Notes: generated from the sequence alone by a model not told the origin. 64,000 nucleotides of DNA from Doryteuthis pealeii (GCA_023376005.1 CM042139.1:138263971-138327970); one strand, 5' to 3'; positions 23,925-35,327 are shown, numbered from the stretch's first letter. Made by a program: numbers and translations.

Positions 23925-24045
23925 TGAAGATTGATATAGTTATTTACTAAGCACAAGGCCAAAATGGGGCACCAAATGGTAATCAAATTCACTAACAATG
24001 GTTTGCGAATTTAGCTTGCTAATCATTACACCACGAAGTTTGATA
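23925..24045 (-). repeat. Probable SINE-C fragment
   Basis: On the minus strand a head with tgtaatgattagcaagct is followed by a short tail with tggggcacc-like sequence. It resembles 1300-1460. Confidence 0.4.
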
Positions 24046-24049
24046 TACA

Positions 24050-25980
24050 ATTAAATAAAGAAACCAAAACAATTGCAGTAACCCTCAGTGTTTGCACTTT
24101 TGAGCAAAAGTTATGTTTAGCTCGTATACTTTTATAATTAAAGCCTATGTAAACTTTACTGTGACCGACACACGGTTAACTGTAAGATAGACTAATTGAA
24201 ACTTACTTATTAATAACCATGGCAATTTGTTTAGAAAAAATACTGCATATAGCATGATCACCTTTCATTGCTTTTGTATCTATAACTTTTTTTATATTAT
24301 GTCACCTGTATATAGTGTAATGATTAATAAGATATTGCTGTTCGATATCACATACATATAGAATGTGTCAGATTAAACTAATTACCTCTTGTGGTTCACT
24401 TAGGTAAAATATGTTGTCGACAGTTAATCTCCATTGCAGACTTTTTTTTTTATAAACAAGCACGACATTCTCTCATGGAGTTTGAGCATATTACAATCTG
24501 TGTACCTTAGTTTCAGTGTTTCTGAAACATCCCTCTCTCATCCTCTCTCTCACCACCCCCTTTCATCTTCTCTCCCTTTTTATGTCTAGAGAAATGGAGA
24601 GAGACAGAGAGAGACAGACGGACACAGACAAAAACAGAATAAACAATCTATACATATATAAAGGGCTGTTGTGTGTATGTAGGTATGTATGTATAAACTA
24701 CGAAAATAAAACAACGACCACGTAAATATACATACCCATTCACTCTCACCAGATCTTAAGGTTTCTGAAAAATTATGAAAATTTTATTTATATTTGCAAT
24801 GAAAATTAACATCTTCATAGAAATAGCATTGAAATTCTACTTTGCGTTTGGAGTCTCATAGGGAAATCCGTATGGGAGCTCAAAACAATCAATTTTTATT
24901 CTTATTTATTTTGTATGGTAACCAGTATTTATAAAATAATCTTGTTGATTTAGTTTTTTTAATCATTGAGTTTGTTTTGTTATTTTAAAATATCAATTAT
25001 ATAATTATCAAATCTTTAAAAATTACATTGGTGTTTTAATTTTCCGTATTGAAAAATAACCCAAGATATTAATAACAAATTAAAAGATACAATTTAAATA
25101 ATTAGGTTTTAATTAAATCTACATTTTTACTGATTCAAATTTGCTGTAAATATTTTATTGTACCGGATACGCAATCGTTTATTCAATCTGTTGTTTATTA
25201 TTAAAAAAATTATGGACAGTTTAAGAATTAATCACTTACTTTCACCTTTGAACATCCATCCAGGAAATAAGTACTGTAATTTGATATTTAACTTTTAAAC
25301 AAATTCTTTTTTTTAATAGGATAAGTTTAATTCTTTTTTCTTTTTATTCTTTTTTATTTAATATTTTCATTTTAATTTTTCAGGGTGTCTTCATCTCTGT
25401 GCCCTTCTTTTATCTCAAAACTAAAATTTAGATAATATGAATATACTGCCGAAAATATAAACAAATCCTGTATGAAAAGCAAAAATAATATTTTTTATTC
25501 TTTTTATTCATTTTTAATTTTCCCATTGGCCACTGTTTATAAAATAACCGCGTTGAATTATTCATTTTTTTGTATTATTAGGTTTATTTTTAAAGTTGTA
25601 ATATTAAGCATACAATTAGTAAACCTTATAGGAACTACATTGATATTTAACTTTAAAAAACATTCAGAATTATTTTCAAGAAATACTTTTTAATTTTTCT
25701 TTTCTTTTGCATTTATTATTACAGAAAGGAGACATTCATTTTTTTTCAGAGTGGTTTCATATCAGTACAATTTTTTATTTAAAAGATAATATACTATCAT
25801 AATTTGATATTAGATCAGCTACATTTTGTATTAATGTTATTTTTTATCATTTAATTAATTATACATATTCAAAAAGAAAATAGGATTATTTTAAATTTAT
25901 ATATGGTTATTTTACTTTAATTCCATTACTTTATTTATTTATTGAATTTGTGTATTTTTGTATTTTTTGCTTTGGAATCT
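24050..25980. other. AT-rich spacer
   Basis: Long AT-rich, T-run-rich stretch. A CT/AG-rich patch lies at 24520-24640. Several short ORFs have no domain signal. I see nothing to annotate as a gene or element. Confidence 0.5.
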
Positions 25981-25984
25981 CAAT

Positions 25985-26420
25985 GGTATAAATCAAGGCA
26001 TCATGATTGGACTGTGTAGAGTACCTGACGGTACAAAAATACCAGCAGATGCTTATATATCATTCCACAAAGCGCACTTGGAATATTGGCTCAAAAACAA
26101 AGAATCACCATCAGGATAACCATTATAATAAGATAATGCACCTTCGCATTAAGCACATAACATGTAAAATTCAAGCTTCTATGATCCCCGAAAAATGAAC
26201 TGGTCGACTAATTCTCCAGAATTAAACCCAATTGAAAACTTGTGAAGCCTTCTGACACAACGTGTTTATGAGAATGGACGCATATTTAGAAGCAAGGATT
26301 ACTTGTAGCATGAACTAGTAAATGTATTACGTGAAATTACATAAGAAAAAATCAAGAAATTGACGTGTTCGAAAGTCCAGAGCCTTTTGCGAGTCATTAG
26401 AAAAAGGATCATATATCTCA
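25985..26420 (+). pseudogene. Tc1-type transposase remnant (DDE domain)
   Basis: One reading frame of + carries the two C-terminal DDE landmarks of Tc1/mariner transposases. A DNAPSH motif starts at gat 26135, and an NWSTNSPELNPIENL motif has its Glu 34 codons further on (33 residues between Asp and Glu, one fewer than the usual DD34E). The frame between them stays open except for taa, taa and a final tga, each explicable as one base change from Lys or Trp codons. The rest is too decayed to follow, and no terminal inverted repeats were found nearby. In the active family this enzyme cuts and pastes its own DNA; this copy is dead. Confidence 0.75.
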
Positions 26421-26424
26421 TATT

Positions 26425-27510
26425 GACCAACGCCACTATCAGTTTTGAACTCTATTTACATTATTATTTCGATTGCATTTCATATTAGTTACGGTAAGTA
26501 TCTATAAATTCAGTTAATGGAGCAAATAACGTCTTATTTCTTTTTTACAGTATTTTCATTACACCTCACTAATAATTTGACTCGCTGATAATTTGAGTAA
26601 ATGCGCATAACTACTATTCCCTTTTTTTAGAACCCCACAATTCTTTCGGAATAGGTGTATATCTATGTCCTCATTATTTTCATCAAATTCTACCATTCTT
26701 GGATAGAATGAAAAAGTGTCACTTCGTTAATAATTTGGAACGGAGAGTATATAAAAGGTTTCATCGCACAAAAAACCCCAAATCGTCATAAAACATCACA
26801 TTAAATATCGCTGAAAACAATCACAGTGATTAAACATTGGGAATCAAAAGTTTCAGGAGTGCGGGTCTGGATTCGGCCCGGTATGTTTTTTAATTTGCAA
26901 ACGGAGGTATGATATGTTGGGTTACGGCCTCTTTGAGTAAAGTTGAAAGTATATGAACCATTGACGTACTGACATTCTTATTTATTATTATAGCCGTCAT
27001 TAATATGTTTCTCCCATGTTTCTCTGTCGCTTTACTTTGTTGATCTTATGGATATCAATGCAATAATAGAATTGTAGAGATGCGGTTTATTTCTCAGTAT
27101 TTATTTTTCCAGCAGAATATGAATAATTCCGCTTATCAATATTAAATTTAGTTTAGTATGCCCAAGGCATTATCAAAGTAAAGATTGCTGGAAGATTGTG
27201 CTATGCTAATATTTTATTTGGAAGACAACGAGTTTGAATTATATATCTGTTCTCAAAATCCTGTTTTTTTTGTTGTTGTTTTGTTGTTTTTGCTTTAATT
27301 TTTGCATCTGATCTTGAAACAACTATTGCTCCCATTGGAGTATCTGCTCCAAATTTAATACACTATGACCTCCGAGCATATCGTATTATAGTTTTACTTG
27401 AAACGACTGCAATCTTTTTCAATGCAGTATTTTTCTCGAAATTCGTGTTTATCCAAAGCCAAATCTCAGAAAATAGTAAATGTATACGTTTCACAATAAT
27501 AACTATATTA
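26425..27510. other. Spacer, no feature recognised
   Basis: AT-rich sequence with scattered short ORFs. A short GC-richer patch at 26855-26885 (gcgggtctggattcggcccg) has no evident function. Confidence 0.45.
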
Positions 27511-27514
27511 CATA

Positions 27515-27770
27515 ACGCTGACTGTATCCCCTACAGACATAATGGTGAGGTTCCAGTTCTGTATATTTGTGGAGTATGGAGTATCGGAAATATTCATTTA
27601 TGACATCATATAATAGAAGTATATGTGGCGGAGTGACCTATTGTCGATATAAGCCGAAGAGCGCGGGGGTCTATCCCTATTTCTCTAGCGCTAGAACATG
27701 GATATTCTTTGTGTCTGAGACGGTGTGCCACACCTACCATCAGCTCCCCACTTTACCACATAGATAAAAA
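27515..27770 (+). repeat. Repeat D copy (unclassified interspersed repeat)
   Basis: cctattgtcgatataagccg, gtctatccctatttctctag, cgctagaacatgg and gtgccacacctacc are shared in order with 47090-47250 and, for the first part, with 46195-46385. The upstream acgctgactgtatcccc also matches 46197-46215. All three copies are on +. Confidence 0.65.
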
Positions 27771-28040
27771 GAAACGTTAGCATATCTATTGCCATTACCA
27801 TCATGTCTCCTTTGAGTGGTATTACATTTTAGTGTTATATATTTGGGTGAAATGCATCCGTTTAAAAGGCATTCGTAATTAATAGGACCGTGTGCAACTC
27901 CGTCCCACAAAATAAAAAAACTACCCAATGATGATTAAATATTAACGTCCACAAAACGCTGATTACCTAAGATCTAGGCATGAAATAAATCTAAATGGGA
28001 TGTCAAGCCATTAAAATCAATCAATCATTCAATAATGACC
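27765..28040 (-). repeat. SINE-B copy
   Basis: Minus-strand match to SINE-B: the 3' module equivalent (ctttgagtggtattacattt) and the conserved ggaccgtgtg and gtcaagccattaaaatcaa segments also seen at 41790-42060. It is directly adjacent to repeat D. Confidence 0.5.
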
Positions 28041-28044
28041 CGGG

Positions 28045-28615
28045 AAAATGATTATATGCACTAGTTCCTCTTCCTTTTAGAGTTGTTACTGATATGTTAT
28101 TTTTCTGTTGCTGTTTTTCTCGATGCCGATAGTCGTGGTGTTGGTATCGGTAGAGTAGTAATAATGCTAAAAGAAGTAGAATTTGTAGATTATATTGTGT
28201 AATGGAATATCAACTCAAGTGGGCTATTTAATGCCACATTTTGTTCTTTAGCATATATGATTTGCCAGTGAATAGTTTGTAGGTAAATACGTTTGTGTTG
28301 GTTTTTATACACTGGTAGAAATAATTTTCATTAACTCAATGAGTATCAATTTATTATTAGTAAATAATTTTTATGTTAGAATTTTAATAAAATCCATGTG
28401 TATTAATAAATTAATAGAAATGATTTATTTACATCATGCGTCTCAATTAAAAGAAATAACTCCATATGCGATGATAAATGGGTGATTATGTTAGATTTTT
28501 CATTAATTTCAAGTTTATTAATAAATTGATAGAAATAATTTCCATCAATTTCCTGTGGTAAATATTCTTGATTAGTATGGTTTTATAAACTGATAGAAGT
28601 AATTTTCTTTGACAT
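28045..28615. other. AT-rich spacer with internal similarity
   Basis: Short related stretches recur (aataaattaatagaaatgat, aataaattgatagaaataat), suggesting an old degraded tandem repeat with a unit of roughly 100 bp. Confidence 0.45.
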
Positions 28616-28619
28616 GCAA

Positions 28620-28750
28620 ACATCTATTTGGTCTATAGATGGGACCCTAACAGGTACTACCAGTAAACCTGGAGTAATTGCAATGAATAGGTACTCCACA
28701 CTTCACAGACCTCCAAAATTGGAACCTGACAACTAGATACAGACATACTC
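28620..28750 (+). repeat. SINE-B 3' fragment
   Basis: tctatagatgggaccctaac, aggtactacc and aacctggagtaattgcaatg match the SINE-B 3' module. Confidence 0.6.
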
Positions 28751-29019
28751 AAGACACTACTTTTTTCCATTAAATTCATGTGTATCAACAAACTGGTTGA
28801 AACAAGCTCATATGTATTAATAAACCGGTGGTTGACTCAAAGCCACCGTTTTCTAGCTCATATAATACAAATGATTGTATTTTTGCCATTAGAGATATAT
28901 GTAGAATATGGTGGGGACAGCCATTTAATGTTTTGAAGCTTGACATGACCAGCCACAGAGCTGTTAAAATGTAGAGACTGAAATTATATCCTAAATGTAC
29001 TACCATAGACGCCACTGAC

Positions 29020-29218
29020 CTGTAATGATTATCATCGTAAAATGTAGACACATCGGCATGAGTTCAAATCCTGAACAAGACTGTTCAGACAACGCTTTTT
29101 AACATTGGTATGACAAGAATCTAGGATAATGAAACCTCTGAATTCAAACCTATTAAACTCCGCTTATAAATTTACTTTGTGCCACATCCAGCTCGTGTGG
29201 AGGGGTTGGTAAATAAAT
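29020..29218 (+). repeat. SINE-A copy with internal deletion
   Basis: gagttcaaatcctgaacaag (head) joins almost directly to ctttttaacattggtatgac (body), ending ggttggtaaataaat. The middle module is missing. Confidence 0.65.
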
Positions 29219-29219
29219 A

Positions 29220-30180
29220 AATGTACTTTCATAAGGATAATACTATTTTCTGCATCACCCTGTATAATATAATCTATAAAAGAATTAAGATGTGAGCATA
29301 ACAACGTTTGTAATTTTTTTTTTATTGTTGTTGCCATCCTTCTGTCTACTAAATACGATGACGTAGTGTCCATTTTTCTCTATTTTTTAGACCAATTTTT
29401 TTTATTACACTAGTAATAAATCGTGGGTGGCGTACGATGTTGTATATGTGAGACTCAACCATAAGGAAGCTGTCTCCCAGTATGAAATAATGCAGTTGTT
29501 TTAAAGTCACTTATTAGAATAAACAGGTTGGTGTCAGACGTAGTAGTTTCTAGACACGATTGGAATTTGCAAACAGAAGTAGGAAGGTTTCAGTCGTCTC
29601 AATTTTACCACTATCATAACAGGATAACGACAGTCGTTTGTTATTGAAGCCGCTAGTTGTATGGTGATATCGCCGAATACGAATAGACCCAGTTAGCATA
29701 GAAGCGAAGCGACCAAGTATTGAATACTGAAGATGCTCAACCTTTGACCTGTACACCGCTTAGATAATGGAAAGTGAATGCACAAGGTTGACTCTTTTCA
29801 AGTAAGCTTTTAGTTTGATACCGTTAGTGGATGTGCGTGGTGTCTGCTTCAGGGTATTAAGTGTAGTGACAAGAGGGTTGAGTTGTAGCACGACAATGAC
29901 CCCAGCGATGAACTGTGATGTGAGTTCACCAAGCCAAAAACACGGAATGAACTCGATTCAAGTGTTTGATAGAAAGTAGAAATATCTTAAATTAAAATAT
30001 ATTTTTCTAGTTATAGAATAACAATATTAGATTATTGTTCTTTAGTTGTACCTTTTGTATTGATAATAATTAAGATCCCAAAATCTCAAAATCAGAAAAA
30101 TAATATAACAGTACTCTAATAAGTGAATACTGATCAAATATCGCTAGATTCCAATAATAAGTTATTAAAATAATTTTAAA
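29220..30180. other. Spacer, no feature recognised
   Basis: No repeat or coding signal that I could support. Confidence 0.45.
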
Positions 30181-30182
30181 GA

Positions 30183-30265
30183 CTGTATTTACCCAAACCC
30201 GCCAGAGAAGCAGGATGTGAGACCGGGTTATTTTTTTTAAAGGGAGTTTAATAGGCTTTAATTCG
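30183..30265 (-). repeat. SINE-A 3' tail fragment
   Basis: tatttacccaaacccgccag, ggatgtgagaccgggtta and ggagtttaataggctttaat are the reverse complement of the SINE-A tail. Confidence 0.6.
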
Positions 30266-30267
30266 GA

Positions 30268-30291
30268 ATTATTATTATTATTATTATTATA

Positions 30292-30322
<31 letters not shown>
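30268..30322. repeat. (ATT)n-(AGT)n microsatellite
   Basis: ATT run followed by tagtagtag run. Confidence 0.9.
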
Positions 30323-30323
<1 letters not shown>

Positions 30324-30329
30324 ATGCTT

Positions 30330-31530
30330 TCTAGAAAATTTCTAAAATACGTGTTTGCTTCGATCATTGATGCATTTTCGATTTTCACTACGAATATAGG
30401 AACAGGGGATATTAGTTTATAACCAACACATGGTCCTTATGATACATTAGTGCACTAACACGGAACATTTGGTAAGGAAATACAAACAACTAAATACCAT
30501 AAACAAAACACATAAAAAGATTTAGTAGGTACACAAGCAACAACACAACAACATAATATATATGCCCCCAACAGGGAAACTGTACACAACGTTCCAAGAA
30601 AAAAAAGAAGAATGTTGCACAATAAACTAGTGAGTAAAGATTTACTTATCTTCAATGCTTTTCAAGGCAAAGTGCAATAAAATGCCATGCCTAAGTTAAA
30701 TAAAAACCGTCTCTACATTGTTTTATGAACAGAAATAAAAAAAAATCCTTTTCGCTTCACGAGCTAGGAATGATAAATGATAGGTCTTATCCATTCCCCG
30801 AATAGAAACAAAAGATAAGATTTTAAGGGTTTAAAATATCATGTGACCAACAATGCTGACGTGGAAAGCCACACCCCAATCTAAGGGATACACAATGATG
30901 TTTGTCTCCCTACACATATTTATGACTTCAGTTTCAACGAATGTTAAATTGCAGAAATCTTTAAAGAAGTGCACAATAGTATTGAAGCAAGAAAAAGAAG
31001 AAGAAAAATACAGTAAACGACAGTTTAATCCAGTAAGGTTAAGTAGAATGAAATTCCTTGGAAACTGATGAAAATACGTCATGGACAAGGGAAAGATTTA
31101 CAATCCGCTAGTAGTGATATAAAGAAAGTAAATGATTAATATATTGAGAAAAAATTAGTGAACCTTAAATTGAACAAGATATGAATATTATGGGCAAAAG
31201 TACCAGAAGGTTAATGTCTATGATATACAAATATATAGTTTAGGTAGAGAAATCTAAGAGAAATATTTACCAAAATTTATAAAAAAAACTCGATTTAATT
31301 GAATGTCTGATTAGCGGATCACTTACAACAGAGTAAAGAGGGGAAAAGTTTGCAACCAGACACGTAAAAAGAAGAAAAAGAAATGATATACCATAAATAT
31401 CAAAAAGTAGTTGCCAAAAACAGAAAAAAATAATTGATAGAAAATTCAAGACCCACAAAAAAAAACTACCCAAATAAATAGCAGACAAAAGATAATTGAA
31501 TAGGAGCATTGAATCAATAATAAGATAGAT
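30330..31530. other. Spacer, no feature recognised
   Basis: AT-rich; ORFs at 30831-31088 and 31267-31509 (minus) have low-complexity hydrophobic translations and no domain. Confidence 0.45.
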
Positions 31531-31534
31531 AATG

Positions 31535-31785
31535 AGATAAATGGTTAACGTCGTAGGAAATGGACACCGGAAGACAAGTTCAAATCTTGGACAACGTTGT
31601 TTTCATTTCACATAGCAGAATACCTTTGGGAAAGGTAGGAAAACAACTATTCTCCCTTCTGCTATGTTAGGGACGATTTGGCTCTTTAATATTGGTTGGG
31701 CAATCAGTCTAGGATATAGAACACTCTGAATTCAAATATGTTAAACTCCGCTTTAGAAATTGACCTTGTGTCACATCTTAAACTT
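31535..31785 (+). repeat. SINE-A copy, near full length
   Basis: Head aatggttaacgtcgtagg and aagttcaaatcttggac; body ctcccttctgctatgttagg, ttggttgggcaatcagtcta, aagaaattgacc-like end. Confidence 0.75.
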
Positions 31786-31919
31786 AGAACAAGTCTATTC
31801 GAATAGAAATTTTCCGCAACTGAAAATAACATTTTAAAAGATTCTAAGGAAAGACAATAATAAAACTTTATGTTATACCAAAAATATTAAATTATCTCGC
31901 CTTTGTTAGCATAATTACC

Positions 31920-32220
31920 GCGAAGACTTGAGCTCTTTTAGAAGCGAAAAGTTAGACACATATTTGAATCTTGCCAGAGAACTAAAATGGCTATGGAACA
32001 TTAAGATGACGGTGATAACAATTATAATTGTTACCGTTGAAATGTTCCTCAAATGATTGGAAAGGATACTGGAAGATGTGGAAATCTGAAAAAGAATGGA
32101 GACCATATCACTGTTAAGGCTAGAATAATCAGAAGAGACCTTGAGACCTGAGCTGACTAGCTGACATTCAGACTAAAGTGAAAGACCACCAATTAAAGCT
32201 AGTGTGAAAAACTCAGGTGG

Positions 32221-32225
<5 letters not shown>
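31920..32225 (+). pseudogene. Non-LTR retrotransposon 3' remnant, copy 1 of 2
   Basis: Homologous to 17640-17948: atatttgaatcttgccagag, then the conserved 3' end (cattcagactaaagtgaaag, accaccaattaaagctagtg, aactcaggtgg) followed by (CAA)n. Stops and frameshifts are throughout. Confidence 0.55.

Positions 32226-32259
<34 letters not shown>
32224..32259. repeat. (AAC)n microsatellite at a LINE 3' end
   Basis: AAC run directly after the conserved 3' end of the LINE fragment. Confidence 0.9.
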
Positions 32260-32261
32260 GC

Positions 32262-32510
32262 GCCCAGGCGGATCACAGGGTGACAATAAAAGAAACAAAA
32301 ACATAGACAAATACTTGAAACTGGCAAGTGGACTTAAAAAACTGTATAACATGAAGGTAAAGTTCATATAAATTGTAATTCGTTTCCTTGTAATGCTCAC
32401 CGAGGATTTGGAAAAGAGTTTGGGGGGATTGGAAATCAGGGGAAAAATTACGACCATCCATACAATAGTATTGTTAAGATCTGCTAGAATACTCGGCGTT
32501 TTTACTTTTC
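32262..32510 (+). pseudogene. Non-LTR retrotransposon 3' remnant, copy 2 of 2
   Basis: ggcggatcacagggtgacaa corresponds to the VPADHRV segment at 17630, followed by acaaatacttgaaactggca and ggaaatcaggggaaaaatta. The closing 3' end is lost. The pair of fragments in the same orientation repeats the arrangement at 17255-17948. Confidence 0.55.
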
Positions 32511-32514
32511 AAAT

Positions 32515-33200
32515 TATTTTAATAAAGAAGTAGAATATCAGTTATTTAAAGATGAAATAGCCCCAAACCATAACCTTCCAGAAGGCCCCAAAATCAATTT
32601 TTAATCAACTTTTTATTTCATAGTTACTGAATTATCCGCGAACCGATAATGACATGCATTTATAAAAAGTTTAAATAATTCATTATAACTTATTTAAATT
32701 TATTAAATTGTTTTTCCAGATAATTAATTTTATAGTTAGACCATTTTTTGTGAATTAGATTAAATGCGTTAATCGATAAAATATCTAATTTATATTACAT
32801 AAAATAGTTATTGGCGTTTTAAAATATTTTCCGGTGACGTTTTAATTAAATATTAAAAATCATACGAAAGAAGTTGTCTTCCTTTAAATTTAGTGTAATT
32901 AATTTTAAATATTTTTGTAACTGAATAGCACACAATACAAAGGTACAAAATGTAGAGTGAAAATTACCAAAAATCAAAAAGTTATTGCACATAAATTATA
33001 CTAATCTAACTTAGAATCACATAAAATTTTTAAAAAGTTGATTTCGCTGATCTATTATTACATGATTTGATTTAACGATTCGACACGTTAGAGAATTCGA
33101 AAGAAGGGAGCATCAAAAAAGATAAATAAAATACCAGACAGATCAGAAAAGAGAAAAAATAATCACAACACCGCAAGCATAGAATGTTACACTAAGCAAA
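32515..33200. other. AT-rich spacer
   Basis: Very AT-rich, with nothing recognised. Confidence 0.5.
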
Positions 33201-33204
33201 TCTC

Positions 33205-33445
33205 TTAAGCGGAGTTTGATAGGTTTGGATTCAGTTTTTCTTCCGCTTGAGTGGTTGCCTAACCAATGTTAAGGAACCCAGTATGTTCTACTATTTACCC
33301 ATTGCTGGAGGGCGAAGAGTCGGATGCATACCTTTTTCAAGCGTATTAGCACTATATGAAATGCAAAAAGTATCGCCCAGGATTTGAACTCTGGTAACCA
33401 AGTCCATTTCCTACGAGGATAACCATTACACCAGGCGCCTCCAAA
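33205..33445 (-). repeat. SINE-A copy, near full length
   Basis: Reverse complement with tail gcggagtttgataggtttgg, body gtggttgcctaaccaatgtt and head aggatttgaactctggtaac, gataaccattacaccaggcg. Confidence 0.75.
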
Positions 33446-33449
33446 AAGA

Positions 33450-34215
33450 AATATATAACCCATAAAGAATAATCAATTCATAATTTAATGACAATATAAT
33501 TTTATCATTATCTGAATATTTAATGAATATAATAGAATGATATATTTCCCCAGTTACAGTAACACGACAAGCTAGTTTTAAATTACAAAATGTTTGAAAA
33601 CTAAACTGTAAAAAATCAATTCTAAAATAAAATAACAAGAGAGAAAAAAACCGTCGCTAAAGAAACTATTTTATTGTTTGTTGTTTTTTTTTATATTTCT
33701 ATTATTGGTCTTCGTGTTCGTGGAATCTTCTTAAAACGCACTAATCATTGGGTATTTATTCTCGTCAAGTAATCATTTGCATAATCCGCTTAACGATGGC
33801 TTCGACAAAACTCAGTTGTTTGCGACATTTGTCTGATTGAACAATGGCGTTCACCTAAGTTTGCAGCCATTTTGATTCAATCATTTTTTAAAAATCTGAA
33901 TATTATTTCGATGAATTCAAAACTTTGTTAAAACTTTAATGAGTATTTCAATATTTAAAGAGAATTATAGAATTTATTAAAAAAATGTAGACGAGTAAAT
34001 TGAAAAAAAAAAAAAAAATTCAACAAAAAACAAAATCGGATAAAAATTTTCCGAAATATATTGCTGTAAATACAATTAAAAACCATCTATATTTGTCAAA
34101 TTAATCAGGTAACATTTCTGATTATATTAACATATCTATCTATCGAATGTAGAGAAGCATTCATTTGAATACGGATACAACAATAGCTATAAAGATTACA
34201 ACTATAAAAAAACAG
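33450..34215. other. AT-rich spacer
   Basis: No coding or repeat signal beyond A runs at 34004-34018. Confidence 0.5.
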
Positions 34216-34219
34216 ACAG

Positions 34220-34232
34220 ACACTCACACACA

Positions 34233-34323
<91 letters not shown>
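34220..34323. repeat. (CA)n-(TA)n microsatellite
   Basis: CA run to 34271, then TA to about 34323. Confidence 0.95.
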
Positions 34324-34325
<2 letters not shown>

Positions 34326-34412
34326 TCAATGTTTTGATTATAACATAGCATAAACATATGAATAAATAACCTATGGTAGAGCAATCGTAAACTATTTAGG
34401 CTCAACAGCTTT

Positions 34413-34434
34413 ACATGACCTTTCAATTCATGTT

Positions 34435-34489
<55 letters not shown>

Positions 34490-34512
34490 TAACATGAATT
34501 GAAAGGTCATGT
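34413..34512. repeat. Inverted repeat with a (TA)n loop
   Basis: acatgacctttcaattcatg at 34413 pairs with catgaattgaaaggtcatgt ending at 34512. The arms are about 30 bp with one mismatch, and the spacer is pure TA, so the whole 100 bp is self-complementary. Confidence 0.9.
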
Positions 34513-34569
34513 GAAGGTAGAGACGTCTTAGTATAATTGACAGGTTAATTTCGTAGGAACTTCTCGGTG

Positions 34570-34702
34570 CAGTATCGTGGCCGAAAGAGTATAGTTTCTA
34601 ACTATCCTGCTGAAGTCCCGGTTTCGATTTCTGTCGGAGGGTAATCTTTAGTATATATCGTTGATGAGACTCAATAAAGTTGAAACAGTCTGTACGATAT
34701 TC
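34570..34702 (+). ncRNA. tRNA-like head plus hammerhead-ribozyme-like fold (SINE-like element)
   Basis: 34570-34645 has an A-box-like tggccgaaagagt and a B-box-like cggtttcgattt at tRNA spacing, as in Pol III SINE heads. Ten bases later comes a hammerhead arrangement. Stem I atatcg (34655-34660) pairs with cgatat (34695-34700). The core box is ttgatga (34661-34667; the first base is usually C). Stem II is gact...agtt, closing with a G-T pair. GAAA starts at 34682, stem III is acag/ctgt, and gta ends just before the 3' strand of stem I, which is an acceptable NUH cleavage triplet. The first-base change probably weakens cleavage. A (TA)n tract follows at 34817. Confidence 0.6.
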
Positions 34703-34809
34703 TACACACCGAGTAATTCTTTGCGAAATTCACTTGTCATTATTATCTTCTATAATCATCGAATTCATGCGATATATGCATTATAATTGCCTTCAAGCAA
34801 AAATATAAA

Positions 34810-34816
<7 letters not shown>

Positions 34817-34860
<44 letters not shown>
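34817..34860. repeat. (TA)n microsatellite
   Basis: TA run with one break. Confidence 0.95.
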
Positions 34861-34861
<1 letters not shown>

Positions 34862-34984
34862 CGGTAAAACTAGAGCTCTACAAACAGAATTAATTCGTCT
34901 ATCATCTACAACTCAGTGGCGGTATCAGCATGAATGTGCCTGATCCACGGTAATCGTAATACTGTTTTGCCACACACTCATTAT

Positions 34985-35071
34985 GACATTCTTATGTTCT
35001 CTATCGTAGTCCGTCTTCCTGTTGTAATCCTCTGATGAGACTCATGTTATGGATGAATCCGTATATGATTT

Positions 35072-35072
<1 letters not shown>
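34985..35072 (+). ncRNA. Degenerate relative of the hammerhead-like element
   Basis: ctgatgagactcatgttatg and ccgtatatgattt align with 34661-34700. Here the first core base is the canonical C, but the GAAA box has become gatgaa-like and stem I is mostly lost. It abuts (TA)n at 35074. No tRNA-like head was recognised. Confidence 0.5.

Positions 35073-35073
<1 letters not shown>

Positions 35074-35103
<30 letters not shown>
35074..35103. repeat. (TA)n microsatellite
   Basis: TA run directly between the hammerhead-like relic and a perfect palindrome. Confidence 0.9.
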
Positions 35104-35111
<8 letters not shown>

Positions 35112-35233
35112 TGAATTAGGCGGGAATACCTATTAAATGTATGGCTAAACAAATCGAGAAAAATCATTGATGATTTTTCTCGATTTGTTTAGCCATACAT
35201 TTAATAGGTATTCCCGCCTAATTCATTATTAAT
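35104..35233. repeat. Perfect 64-bp inverted repeat with a 2-nt loop
   Basis: attaataatgaattaggcgg at 35104 is the exact reverse complement of the sequence ending at 35233, and pairing continues to 35167/35170 without a mismatch that I can find. The loop is tg. Confidence 0.95.
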
Positions 35234-35318
35234 TGATTAATTTTCAAAATTAGGTACGACTCCAATTAAGCACTTATTCTCCAAAAAATTATCGGCAAAA
35301 AGCCATTCTAAACAAACC

Positions 35319-35327
<9 letters not shown>

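Noticed and set aside
24900..25690. Apparent tandem similarity (ataaaataa...cgttgaatt stretches near 24930 and 25535)
   Set aside because: Matches are short and AT-only; composition alone could produce them.
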